The notes under the pieces: generated by a model | Databases searched by the model: none | Seen by the model: only the letters and a program-made list of their open reading frames with translations | What the model was told of the DNA's origin: nothing | Translations under genes and position numbers: made by a program | Shown: piece after piece, positions 35,501 through 45,500 of the stretch | Layout of the letters: each line of letters opens with the position of its first letter | Numbering within the stretch: the first letter of the stretch is position 1 | From: Incurvaria masculella | Lineage: Eukaryota > Arthropoda > Insecta > Lepidoptera > Incurvariidae | Assembly (NCBI GenBank): GCA_946894095.1 | Contig: OX335651.1 | Location: 3,122,501 to 3,186,500 of the forward strand | Length of the DNA: 64,000 nucleotides | Reading direction: 5' to 3'

Positions 35501-36320
35501 ATGCAATAAATTCGTTATAACAAGGTAAGAGTGTATCTATGGTTACCGCAGGAAGTAAACAGATTCTCTTTTCAACAGCTGCAGCAAATGCACCCCAGTC
35601 TGCATCACCAACCCTATACCTAAGAAGAGGTGCAGGGTTCTTTTCGAGTATGTTTTTAAGAGGAATAGTAATCTTAATTGGGAAGTGGTCACTGCCAAAT
35701 GAAAGACTGTCAACCTCCCATGTCAATAAAGAAGAGATATTTGCAGAGCATAGCGTTAGATCAACTGCGCTATGACGTTGAATTGGGGAAGCCCGGCGGG
35801 TAGGGGAGCCATCGTTTAGAAAACAAAGATTTAGATCATCGGCCAAATCTAGGATTTTGCAACCAAATGAATCGCATTGTGAAGAGCCCCATGCATAATG
35901 GTGGCAATTAAAGTCTCCAAGAACAATAAAAGGTAAAGGTAAACTATTAAACAAAGATCTAATATCAGAAATTATATTATTATGAGGATGAGGAATATAT
36001 ATACAGATGAAGGTGATATCATTCGCCCTCACAGCCACCGCATTGAAAAGGTTGCTGTGAGTGGGAAGGTTCACCTGGCATGAAGGAATGGACTTTTTGA
36101 TGAATAAGGCGGCACCGCCCCATCCATCATCTCTGTCATCACGCAGGCATGAATATCCCGGGACTCTAAAAAAAGAACCCGGTTTTAGCCATGTCTCCGT
36201 GATTGCAGATATAATAGGTTGACATTTATTCAATAAAAATAAAAAATCAGGTTTTTTGTGGCGGATGCTGCGAGGGTTCCACTGCAGCACTGTTGCTGTT
36301 GTGGCCATTTCGGTTAGCAA
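32577..36320 (-). CDS. retrotransposon ORF2: endonuclease, reverse transcriptase, RNase H
   Basis: 1247 codons. The N-terminus is an apurinic/apyrimidinic-type endonuclease (QWNPRSIR, TETWLK, LGDFNCHHYAW, GSDHFPI). The RT core (about residues 420-720) has SYRPIALSSVLAKVTEHLI, FGFRKGRSTADSL, FLDISAAYDNV, GLPQGSVLSPILY, the catalytic QYADDILLY and KFLGVILD. RNase H (about 960-1090) has FTDASK, GECVAILGA, FTDSLSCLKAL and IPSHVGIKNNELVD with its acidic residues present. A Cys/His end (CECGLQEGNLDHIFFSC) follows. The start overlaps ORF1 by 74 nt in another frame; a second in-frame Met 4 codons later could be used. The element's cis-acting parts are all present. Confidence 0.95.
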   Translation of the reverse strand: MLTEMATTATVLQWNPRSIRHKKPDFLFLLNKCQPIISAITETWLKPGSFFRVPGYSCLRDDRDDGWGGAALFIKKSIPSCQVNLPTHSNLFNAVAVRANDITFICIYIPHPHNNIISDIRSLFNSLPLPFIVLGDFNCHHYAWGSSQCDSFGCKILDLADDLNLCFLNDGSPTRRASPIQRHSAVDLTLCSANISSLLTWEVDSLSFGSDHFPIKITIPLKNILEKNPAPLLRYRVGDADWGAFAAAVEKRICLLPAVTIDTLLPCYNEFIASLISSADEVIPLKNTDSKAPSSPPWWDKECSLTIKNRNNSERKYCFDMSMENFLNFKRAQALSKRLLHKKKKDGWNEFCSSISPSTKPSQVWINIKRYRSALSHKNDLKADPTRWVEPFLDKLAPPIAPGLEETPQVFIPYFTSDHTYIDLEMEAPFTLAELKLVLNYVKDSAPGVDGIPYSFISKSSQNTLLYFLDLINHFFNNGIIPDSWKSQIIIPILKPNKDPNDATSYRPIALSSVLAKVTEHLIKNRLTWIVENRNIFASSQFGFRKGRSTADSLGILTTDIRLGFSRGESIVAAFLDISAAYDNVLLPILRNKLLLLNIPYKIVHFILNLLSSRSITLRINEIETLPRTIWKGLPQGSVLSPILYNLYTHDLEQIITPHCRILQYADDILLYIPDKSIPQAAKSLNLALKALHLWLSDHGMDLSAAKSSAVIFTRKQSIPDVIIHYDEHPITIQNHAKFLGVILDSKMNGKLHLNYITGKCEKNINILRTLSGVWWGAHPFNLKLLYNALIRSHMDYCSYILEPCNKKALFALELIQAKCMRLIIGAMKSSPKNALQVECVEPPLVLRRQYLADRFLFRAAQLSSHPIFPKLQLLEEYTHNKKYWSRKSSTPLTQSYNRFTTIESPIVRSSPIPPYNIPFASIIFKPNIEFSIGIDKDSLNANSIFNKVSSRKWPFWQMIFTDASKLSRDGCVGAAFVHSNSNISRSWRCPPESSVFTGECVAILGAVSYVRSSQFEKTVIFTDSLSCLKALHQNPFKNKPHNIVLSIKHILADCDVDELKVELAWIPSHVGIKNNELVDTIAKNAIETGEHTYFTVQPSDLLCLPKKRMYECWSIDWIRSRRSKGRHYASLQPEIPTKPWFSKHKNLPKKETSIICRMRLGHCCSPVFLAKIHARDSSLCECGLQEGNLDHIFFSCSLNNKTPSLFKLLSDSKIALPTNINTLLTLDQPSVLNILSKFIRNNDIKL

Positions 36321-37887
36321 AAAGCTGATTTAAAGTAACAAGTTTGTTTGCGACGTTGGACGGTAAGTTTTGCGGAGTTAAAACAGAAATAAGAGATTCA
36401 ATGAGGGTCTCTAAAAAGCTGACACTGGAATCTATTGTGGGTACAATATTTCCAGGTTGAAGAGCGGATCCGTTGGGAGAAGAAGGTATGCAGAAACTAT
36501 TTAGGATGGCTTGATGGGCTTGCCTGTCAAAACCAGGAGATAATGGGGCATGAGATTTTGGTTTTAAAAAAACAGTTTTTCTATAAGATGTTTGAGTTGG
36601 CAGGGACGGTTTAGGGGATCTTGCTACATCGGCAAAGGATTTTCCAACGCGGGGAAGCATTTTTGAAGCCTCAACATAGGATATGGAGTCTTCAGCCATG
36701 CGTCCCTTAATCCTACGCTGCCTCTCTTGTTCTGGACAATGTTTGCTGGTGGCAACATGATTACCTGTGCACCATATGCAAATGGCATCTTGAGGACTGC
36801 GCGAGCAAGCGTTATCTGAATGATCATCACCGCATCTGGGGCATCGAACTTTAGAACGACACAACAGTTTAGTGTGACCAAACCTTAAACAATTATGGCT
36901 CTGAATAGTGGGGAATTGATATTGTTCAATGGGTAGGGAGGTGTATACGCAAAAAATTCGAGGAGGAAGGGATTGACCATCAAAGGTCAAGACTACAGTC
37001 TGGGATGGTTTCCATACTGGTTTGCCGTCTACATTCGTTTTAAAATTAAGGCGTCTTATTTTAATAATTGGTCCGTAACCATCAGGCACCTTTGCATGTT
37101 CCAGAATTTCCTCTGGAGACCACTCGACTGGGATTTCCCTGACGATTCCAATTCTCGTGACATTATACGATGGAATCATAGCTTTATAGTTGGCAGCTTG
37201 AAGCTGATCGTTAATCATAAAGGAGTTTGCAGCATCCGCCGATGTAAATTCAACCGAAACTCGGTTGCGGCCAACACTTTTCACACCGTCCCGTTTAATG
37301 TTTTTAATGCATGTTTTCATTAAAAAAAGACCAAATTTCACTGGATGTAGTGAAGTTCCCGACACAGGCGTCGGTTCAATACGAGATACATGCACAATGA
37401 AAGGGGATTTATCTAAGTCCGTGTAATTTTGACGACCCACTGGTACAGTGAGCGATGAATTTTGAGTTGGAGTTTGAGGCTTTAACAGTGAATCATTTTG
37501 AGAAACCGTTTTGGTTTGTGTGTTAATTTTGTGACGTGGTGTGTCATTATCTGAAAAAGTTGAAGACGTATCAGAAAGTTCGCCGATATTCTTCTTTTGT
37601 TTTTTTGGTCTTATGGTTTTTGGTTTTCGCTGGCCTAAAGGAATCGATTGATCCATGTCTATCGAAAGTATCTCCTCGAAAGCGCTAGGAGATGGAGGCA
37701 GACAAATTTGCGGCAAGGGAAGAGAGCGCCTATCGGCATCATGTGCAGCTCTGGTGGCTACAACCTCCAACAAATCCGTGGACACAGACTCCCCTCCGCC
37801 AGGGTCGGGTGGCCGCATATTGCGGCTAAACTCCATCGAATACACTAACCCTCGATCACCAGAAGAAATTAAACACAAAACACACAC
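36247..37887 (-). CDS. retrotransposon ORF1: gag-like RNA-binding protein
   Basis: 546 codons. A low-complexity N-terminal half (Ser/Thr/Lys-rich, QRKPKTIRPKKQKKN) precedes a folded region (VSRIEPTPVSGTSLHPVKFG onward) and zinc knuckles near residues 330-380. Two are complete (CPRCGDDHSDNAC and CIWCTGNHVATSKHC). The first reads SHNCLRFGHTKLLC, with Ser where the family usually has the first Cys. The upstream start is uncertain; the internal Met at MEFSRNMRPPD is an alternative. ORF1 proteins bind element RNA for target-primed reverse transcription. Confidence 0.9.
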   Translation of the reverse strand: MCVLCLISSGDRGLVYSMEFSRNMRPPDPGGGESVSTDLLEVVATRAAHDADRRSLPLPQICLPPSPSAFEEILSIDMDQSIPLGQRKPKTIRPKKQKKNIGELSDTSSTFSDNDTPRHKINTQTKTVSQNDSLLKPQTPTQNSSLTVPVGRQNYTDLDKSPFIVHVSRIEPTPVSGTSLHPVKFGLFLMKTCIKNIKRDGVKSVGRNRVSVEFTSADAANSFMINDQLQAANYKAMIPSYNVTRIGIVREIPVEWSPEEILEHAKVPDGYGPIIKIRRLNFKTNVDGKPVWKPSQTVVLTFDGQSLPPRIFCVYTSLPIEQYQFPTIQSHNCLRFGHTKLLCRSKVRCPRCGDDHSDNACSRSPQDAICIWCTGNHVATSKHCPEQERQRRIKGRMAEDSISYVEASKMLPRVGKSFADVARSPKPSLPTQTSYRKTVFLKPKSHAPLSPGFDRQAHQAILNSFCIPSSPNGSALQPGNIVPTIDSSVSFLETLIESLISVLTPQNLPSNVANKLVTLNQLFANRNGHNSNSAAVEPSQHPPQKT

Positions 37888-37974
37888 GAAAAGGAAGAAT
37901 TTGCGAGCATATAAAATGTCACCAAAATTGAAATTTTGTTCACTCCTATCTACAGCGAATGACAGCAGCGAATC

Positions 37975-37986
37975 ATGGCTGCGTTT
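37975..37986. repeat. target-site duplication, right copy
   Basis: ATGGCTGCGTTT, matching 32225-32236 base for base; it marks the 5' end of the full-length insertion. Confidence 0.85.
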
Positions 37987-38105
37987 ATAAACACTTTAAG
38001 TAAATTTAATTACGAAAGACGTGTTCTAAAAGTCGTCGATATATTATATGTTCTTCTCTGACTGATTTATTGTCCAAAATGGATTCGTGCCTCAATTCAA
38101 TTAAT

Positions 38106-38480
38106 TAAAGACTACCAGGCTGAGTGGTCAGTCTGAGATCTCACCTAAATTGGCGTTTAGGGCAAACCGATCGACTGGCGTTTTTAATTGTATGGGGACA
38201 TTGAAGAGCACGCGCAGTGGGCGTTAAGCGAACTACCATTTGGGTGTCCGAGTTTGATTTGACAGCTTACTCAACGTTGCCGTAAACACGTCGACGTTGC
38301 CGTTAACGTCGACTCCGTATTTTCATACAAATCGGAAGTCTGAGTTTGACTTTGACAGCTTGAAGAAGTAAAACCACAGAATATCTATTAAAAACTTGTA
38401 TGGAGTTTGACTTTTTTACGGAACTTCGAAGTTACGTAAACGCCAATTTAGATAAGAACTGAGACTACCGGCTCAAACTG
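38106..38480. mobile_element. fold-back repeat family E, copy 1
   Basis: About 375 bp. The left end CTCACCTAAATTGGCGTTTA and right end TAAACGCCAATTTAGATAAG are inverted repeats. Internal ACGTCGACGTTGCCGTTAAC is self-complementary in part. A related copy lies at 42501-43020. Confidence 0.6.
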
Positions 38481-38712
38481 GACGGACTAACTTTAATCCG
38501 CCGGATTAAACCGGGTTTTGCATGAATAGGACTGTTTAAAAACGCTGCCATCACAGAATATAATACGCCGCCGTGGCTTCATGCCTTTATGACAGTTTGA
38601 ATCTGAATGCTGCCATTGAATAAATTAATAAATAGCTAAACCATTCCTATTGTATTTATCTAGTCTGTGAGTCGTATTCAGAGTGAACTTTTTAAAACTT
38701 AATACGGTTATA

Positions 38713-39010
38713 AAAAACCGGCCAAGTGCGAGTCGGACTCGCACACGAAGGGTTCCGTAACATCGTACTAGATTTAACACAAAAAAATCACGTTTTTTGT
38801 ATGGGGCTCCCTTTATAAATTTTTTTATTTTTTTATTTTGCCTATTTGTTGTTATAGCGGCAAAATAAAACACACTCTGTGAAAATTTCAGCTGCCTACC
38901 TATTACAGTTCATGAGATACAGCCCTGTGACAGACGGACGGACGGACGGACTGCGGGGGCTTAGTAAGTAGGTTTCGTTTTTACCCTTTGGGTACGGAAC
39001 CCTAAAAAAC
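38713..39010 (+). repeat. family A repeat, full length
   Basis: Runs from ACCGGCCAAGTGCGAGTCGG through CGAAGGGTTCCGTAACATCG, TTGTTGTTATAGCGGCAAAA, ATACAGCCCTGTGACAGACG and (GGAC)n to CCTTTGGGTACGGAACCCTA followed by AAAAA. Confidence 0.85.
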
Positions 39011-39111
39011 GGTTTAGTCCGGGCATAGGCCGGTATTAAAGTTGGTCCACCCACTCTGAATACGGCTGCTAAAGTTTATTCTAAATAAAATTAAAATAAA
39101 TAGCACACTTA

Positions 39112-39269
39112 GCCCCGGTTGCACGAAGAGACGGCCGAGTTAATCAATGTTCAAACACGTCACTTTTAGTGATCCGCATAGAGTTCCTTCCATACAGTCC
39201 ACCCAAAGTGACGTGTTTGATCATACTTTGACGTTGATTTTGATTTTTGTCCTTTCGTGCACTCGGCCC
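39112..39269 (+). mobile_element. 158-bp TTA-flanked MITE, family D copy 1
   Basis: Starts GCCCCGGTTGCACGAAGAGA and ends TTTCGTGCACTCGGCCC, imperfect inverted repeats flanked by TTA. Internal AAACACGTCACTTTTAGTGA and AAAGTGACGTGTTTGATCAT are inverted. A 3-bp TTA target and GGGCC/GGCC-type ends suggest the PIF/Harbinger superfamily (inference). Confidence 0.75.
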
Positions 39270-39272
39270 TTA

Positions 39273-39431
39273 GCCCTGATTGCACGAAGACACGGCTGAG
39301 TTAATCAGTGTTCAAACACGTCACTTTTAGTGAACCGCATAGAGTTACTTCCATATTGTCTATACAAATTGACGTGTTTAATCATACGTTGACGTTGATT
39401 TTGATTTTTTGTTGTTTCGTGCACTCGGCCC
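39273..39431 (+). mobile_element. 158-bp MITE, family D copy 2, in tandem
   Basis: Shares the TTA at 39270-39272 with copy 1 and ends before TTA at 39432-39434. It is the same orientation and near the same sequence as copy 1. The pair ends about 160 bp upstream of the TPK1 start codon. Confidence 0.75.
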
Positions 39432-39592
39432 TTAGATAATAAATTTAAATTAATAAAATAGGTTTTAGAAGAACATTTTTAATGTTATATGAGTAGGACA
39501 GGAAATCGTTTTCAAACATTTAGCAATTACTTCTTTATATGGTATCACTGGGGACACCAATTAAACAGATTTTAGTAAATTTTGTGACTATT

Positions 39593-42500
39593 ATGCAGAG
39601 TCAAGAATCGTTGAAAACAGAAGTAAGCGTATTGTAATCATAATTTGTGCTATTAATATTAAATTCACAGTTTTTAACACAGGTTTAGGAACATCATTTT
39701 AAAACACAATTTTAGGTTACCTTCACCGATATTTCAACGTGCCCTTATGAATCTTTGCAAAATTATTTTTGGTATTTCTTCGCAAAACACATGACAACGA
39801 TTGTGGTGTATTGTATTTAACATGTATTTTTAAATGTTTATTTTATTACTAATTAAATATCGTCATAACGTTTTTATTTTGATTTCCAGCATAATAAAAA
39901 TGAGTCATGCAGCTTTAGTACCCCGGTCAAAGTTCTGGAAATATCTCGTTTACTTTTCTTGGGAGAAAATAATATGCCAAGCTACGGTGTCATAGTGTTA
40001 AACAGACCGATATCACACAATCAAGCATATCTGCTTAAATTATGGAGAAACGGTGAGTATGTTTGATGCAAACACACAATAAAAATTCCATTAAGGTGCC
40101 ATTCATTGTTTTTTTTTTAACTGTCTCTAACAGTGATTTAAGTAAGCCACCAAACGAAAAATCAACATTCCAAAATGTTTAACTTAGCCAAAAACATTTT
40201 TTTTCAGCAAGCGTTACACTTACTACCGATGGTGGTACAAACCGGTGGGATACCTTTTTAAATGGGTTGGATGAAGAATCACAGTTACTACTCCGGCCAC
40301 CCGATCTCATTACAGGAGACTTTGATTCAATTTCCAATCAGGTACTAGAGAAATATCGGAGCAAGGGTAGTAAGGTAATAAATGTGGTAAAACATTGACT
40401 TTTTTTTTAAGAGACATTATTCTATCCATGCCCCATACTACGGGTGATAACTGTTTACATGCTCTTAATGTTTTACTAGGTTTTTTTAATTTCGGATTCT
40501 AAAATATATTGGCAAAATCTACATCTGTGTGTTTGAATTTGTTTGAATATACCTTTTAGATTTGAAAACATTGGCTAAAAACATTAGAAAAAAAGTTGTC
40601 TCTTTTTCCTTAATTTTAGTTTTTTTTTAACTGGAAAATGCAGATGTTTACAAAAAAATAACAAAATTTTGGTTAAATCAAATTTTGATTTAAATCTGAC
40701 CACTTTTAGGGGTAGGGTACCGTTAGGGCCTGGAAGACTATTTCGCTAGTTATTAATTTCGGTAGTCGCCATACAAAATTGTGCCATGGCCAATTACTAT
40801 TATTACTTTATTGATAGGGCTGCTCTCAAACCATTATACTTTTAATTTTCTGTAGGTGGTAGCATTTAAAGGGATATGTAACTACGTGATCAGCTGACAG
40901 TAGTAGTTTATGACAAAACTTATAGTATTAAAACCTAATGTGCAAGTGTTTCACAGTGTTGTGTTGCCACTGGAGCAGTGCATCGCTTAAAGGTCCTTGC
41001 TTACGGTGACGCTTGGCTCGGGTTATCTCTTTCCTTAAAATATGGTTGAAAGAGGTAATGGCTGTGCACGGCGTGATGCTCGTGAACGGGTGCTGTTTGT
41101 GGGGACTGGCCTGCTCCAATTGGCAACATATTAGTTGGAGGGGATTTTCTTTGCAAATAAAATGATATTTGTCATGAACTGTTGCATACGGCATGGATTG
41201 TAAATTTTGTTTATTCATGTGAATTTAGTGTTTTACCTATGTTTTTGTTAAAATAATTGACAAACACTTTTGTAAACTTAGACTAAGTAGACGTCGAAAA
41301 AAAAAAATTGCGGAGTTTCTTTCCAGTTCTTTTTCGCTGTGTTTTGTTTTGCTGAACTGGCCAATGCTTAAATATGACAAATCCGAGTGCAGTGTACTGT
41401 CTATGGATGATGAATAAACAATAAACAATAAACAATGGACAAAGGATGAATTTCTTTAAATTTTCAAATCTTTGATGTCAGCTACGTTCACGACAGCCTT
41501 AACTGCAGTTCGAAAGTTCTGGCGTCATATTTATATACCTACTCTTCACACTGCGATTTGTTTTTTCGATTATTTTCCTTCGGTGGACTTTTAAAATAAT
41601 TAAAAAAAAAATTAAGCCAGACCAATTACCCCAAACGTAATAGAACTGACCAAAATGTTTTGTGAGTACAATGTACATTTTAGAATACATAATATAAATA
41701 TAACATATCATTATTCCGCTTTTTGAGAGACTTGTAGTGAAGGATCTCTGATCTTTCAATGGTTTGACCAAAGATATCTGGGCTACTGACCGATATGTGG
41801 GGTTTGCAAGTGAGAATTTTGGCAGATGGCCACTCCATCGGCTCGCTGCAATCTGAACGTTTCATTTTGAACGCCCGTTCAATCAATACGTATTCTGAAT
41901 TATCATTCTAATCCTGGAATCTCTGTCCAACCTTATTATTGATTTAGCTTGAAATGCTCTTCGACAGCAAACAGTTCCGTGCAATGGCCCTTTCTCCTGA
42001 TTTTTTTAATGGAACTAGACATGTATGGCTAATACCCCACCTAATGTCATATTAGCCTGAGAATTATTTGAAAACTACCAACAAAACAGAAAAAATAGTC
42101 CCTCCTGAAGCGCGGTCTCACTTGGTGGTGTTTTTGAGAATTTGAGTTAAAAAATCCCCGTGTGGTTTGATGTTCATTTTCGAAATCAACGAGGAACGTA
42201 GATCTCGAAGATATAACAAATCTTGGAAAATAATCTACGAAAAGAAGAAGTATTCCCTTTTTAACACACCACATGGGAACTAGGTGCCATGCCAGGTCCT
42301 TTATATTGATCAGCTGCAATGAACTCGATTGAAAACACGGGCAATTTTCATTGCCACTTTCGACCACCATTTATTCAATGCAATGTTACCAACCCCGGTG
42401 GGATGAACTCTTACCACCTACTAATGAAGGAGGTGACCTATAGTTGTGCTTGGAAACTGTACCACGGCTAGTTTCAATAGTTATGGTCATATGGATATGG

Positions 42501-45500
42501 TATTTTGTTTCAAACGCATTCAGAGTGGTTAGTCTGAGTTCTCACCTAAATTGGCGTTTACGGCAAACCGATCGACTGGCGTTTTCCGTAAAAACGTCAA
42601 ACTCCATACAAGTTTTTACTAGATATTATGTGGTATTTTGTTTCAAACGAGTTCAGAGTGGTCAGTCTGAGTTCTAACCTAAATTGGCGTTTACGGCAAA
42701 CCGATCGACTGGCGTTTTCCGTAAAAACGTCAAACTCCATACAAGTTTTTACTAGATATTATGTGGTTTTACTTCTTCAAGCTGTCAAAGTCAAACTCGG
42801 ACTTCCAATTTGGATGAAAACGCGGAGTCAGCGTAAATTGCAACGTCGATGTATTTATGGCAACGTTGATTAAGCTGTCAAATCAAACTCGGACTCGCAA
42901 ATGTTAGTTCGATTGACGCCCACTGCGTGCGCTCTTCAATTTCTCCATACATTTGAAAACTCCAGTCGATCGGATTGGAGTAAACGCTGATTTAGGTGAC
43001 AACTGGGACTACAGGCTCAGATAGAAAATACACTGTTGTTCTCTCAGAGTTCAGATAATGAGAAAATGTATACATTGCTAAACTTCCAGATAATTCATAC
43101 ACCTGATCAAAATGCTACTGATTTTACAAAAGCCATTATAGAAATAAATTCTTACTGCAAGCAAAGCGAAATTCAGGTGAGTTTTTTTAACCGCTTTTGA
43201 ACTATCCAATGCTTACATTTATTAGAAAGCTTCTAATTAGGGGGTTATCACAGAGAGAGATTAGATTGTTTTGTTTGTTTTAAAGAGTAATTATGTAAGT
43301 TTACTTACAGTTGGAAGCTGTGATAGTGTTATCAGAAACTTCGGGCCGCTTGGATCAATTCATGGGCAATATAAACACTTTGTTTCTGTGTCTGGAAATG
43401 AAATTGCTCGATTCCCGGGTCTATCTAATGTCTGATGACTCCATATCATGGTTGCTAGAAGGCGGGGAGCACACTATCGACATTCCGGAGAGGATCCGCC
43501 TCGAGAGATCGTGGTGCGCTCTGATACCAGTTGGCGAGGCGTGCACGAGCGTTACCACTTCAGGACTGAAATGGAACTTAAGTGAGACAGTTTTAAAATT
43601 CTTTGCTTGCTCCAGTCATATTGCTAGAATGATTTGTGGTCGAGCGCTTCAACTCGCTAGTGATCTGTTGTTTAAGGTAGAAACAAGACTCAGAAAGTTG
43701 CCATTGTTAGTAAGAGTCAGAGTCACATGGCTGAATCATTATAATCATCACATGATTTTATGCAAAGAAAATAAAAAATATATGATCGTAAAGAAAGTCG
43801 TTACCCTATTAATTCCCCATAATATGGGCGTTAACTGTTTTGAATTTTTAAATATATTGCCATAATCTATGTCTGTATTGTTTTAATTTTTTTAATTAAC
43901 CTTTTCGATTGGAAAATATTGAGTAACCAATATTGAAAAGAAGTTGTGTTTTTTACGTTCATGTTGGATTTTTTTTACTAAAAAATACAGACATTTACAA
44001 AAAAATTAAACGATACGGTCATCGAAGGAAGCTTCCTCAAGTAATAAAAATAAATAATAAAATGTGACCACTTTGGGAGGAAACGTTAGGGCCTGGAAGA
44101 CAATTTTGCTAGTTTAATCGCAGTCGCCGTGTAAAATTGTGCACAATGGACAACAAATGCATTTCTTAAAATTTCTTATAACTTCACGACGGCCTTAAAT
44201 TCTATATTATAATTTTTTTTTTTAAACATTTGTTACATATCCAAACGATGAGATGTTCTCAAGACCATTCAATTTTAAAGGAAATGACGCTTTATGTTTG
44301 GATTTATTACTAAATCTTCTATATATAGATAGTTATATAGATAGATAGAATAGTTACAAAAAATATGTAAAGATACATTTGAAGAAGATTAAGAGTATGA
44401 CATACATTTCTTACAGATTGTTTGTCTGTATAATCACCTCACCAATATTTTTTAAAATCAATGTGTTCTACCAATATTTTTAGGGTTCCGTACCCAAAGG
44501 GTGAAAACGGAACCCTATTACTAAGCCTCGGCTGTCCGTCCGTCCGTCCGTCTGTCATAGGGCTGTATCTCAGTAACCGTAACAGATAGACAGCTAAAAT
44601 TTACACAGAGTGTGTATTTATTTTGCTGCTATAACAACAAATAGGTAAGATTAATCTTACCTATTTGTTGTTAAAAAAAATTTAAAATTAAAGGGGGACC
44701 CCCTTTAATTTTAAATTTTTTTTTATACAAAGAACGTGATTTTTTTGTATTAATTTTTTTACGATGGTACGGAACCCTTCGTGTGCGAGTCCGACTCGCA
44801 CTTGGCCGGTTTTTTTAAATCAATGTGTTCTCTGTTATTTATTGGAACTTGGCGTTATAACAACCATGGCATTTTGTTATATGCCTTTCATAGCTTTGCA
44901 AAACTAATGTGGCATACCATTTCTCTTGCAGAAAATCAAACGCTTAAGTTTGGCAGCCTGGTCAGTACGTCAAACACATACGATGGCTCACCAAGCGTCA
45001 GGATTCACTGTAGCCACACTCTACTTTGGTCTATGAAAATCAAAGCAGTATTTGGTAAGTACCGACATTATCATCCATACCAATTGGGGCTGGCAAGTAT
45101 AGGTAGTAGCCCTCCATTTTACTGAATGTTCAGCCATTCTCTGAATATAAAAAAAAACCGGCCAAGTGCGAGTCGGACTCGCACACGAAGGGTTCCGTAC
45201 CATCGTAAAAAAAAACACGTTTTTTGTATGGGAGCCCCCTTTAATTTAATTTATTTTTTAATCTTACCTATTTGTTGTTGTAGCGGCAAAATAAATACAC
45301 ACTCTGTGAAAATTTCAGCTGTCTACCTGTTACGGTTACTGAGATACAGCCCTGTGACAGACGGACAGACGGACGGACGGACGGACGGACGGACGGACGG
45401 ACAGCGGAGGCTTAGTAATAGGGTTCCGTTTTCACCCTTTGGGTACGGAACCCTAAAAATCATGTAACAATTTTTTTTTTATCTCCCTTTTATATTACAA

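Larger units (their letters stand above)
32237..37974 (-). mobile_element. apparently intact non-LTR retrotransposon, about 5.7 kb
   Basis: Complete in outline on the minus strand: a short 5' UTR, ORF1 (gag-like, zinc knuckles), ORF2 (endonuclease, RT, RNase H), a 3' UTR of about 340 bp and an A-tail of 15-18 nt, all between perfect 12-bp target-site duplications. The domain order and RNase H are like I-group elements; I do not assign a clade name. No internal stop or frameshift is visible, so it could be autonomous and recent. It lies upstream of CHMP5 on the same strand, and opposite to TPK1. Confidence 0.9.

Noticed and set aside
37655..37990. 111-codon forward frame
   Set aside because: Antisense to retrotransposon ORF1 and its 5' UTR.
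42444..42873. Two overlapping forward frames with repeated peptide VVSLSS(H/N)[13 protein letters not shown]
   Set aside because: The repeat is due to the 133-bp DNA tandem duplication in a fold-back element, not to a protein repeat.
44781..45125. Single-exon frame including the TPK1 block [14 protein letters not shown]
   Set aside because: Its first part is translation of a family A repeat end and intron; the true exon starts at the acceptor 44931|44932. The read-through tail after 45054 is kept only as an alternative.
45126..45467. 113-codon forward frame with repeated TDGR units
   Set aside because: Translation of a (GGAC)n microsatellite inside a family A repeat.
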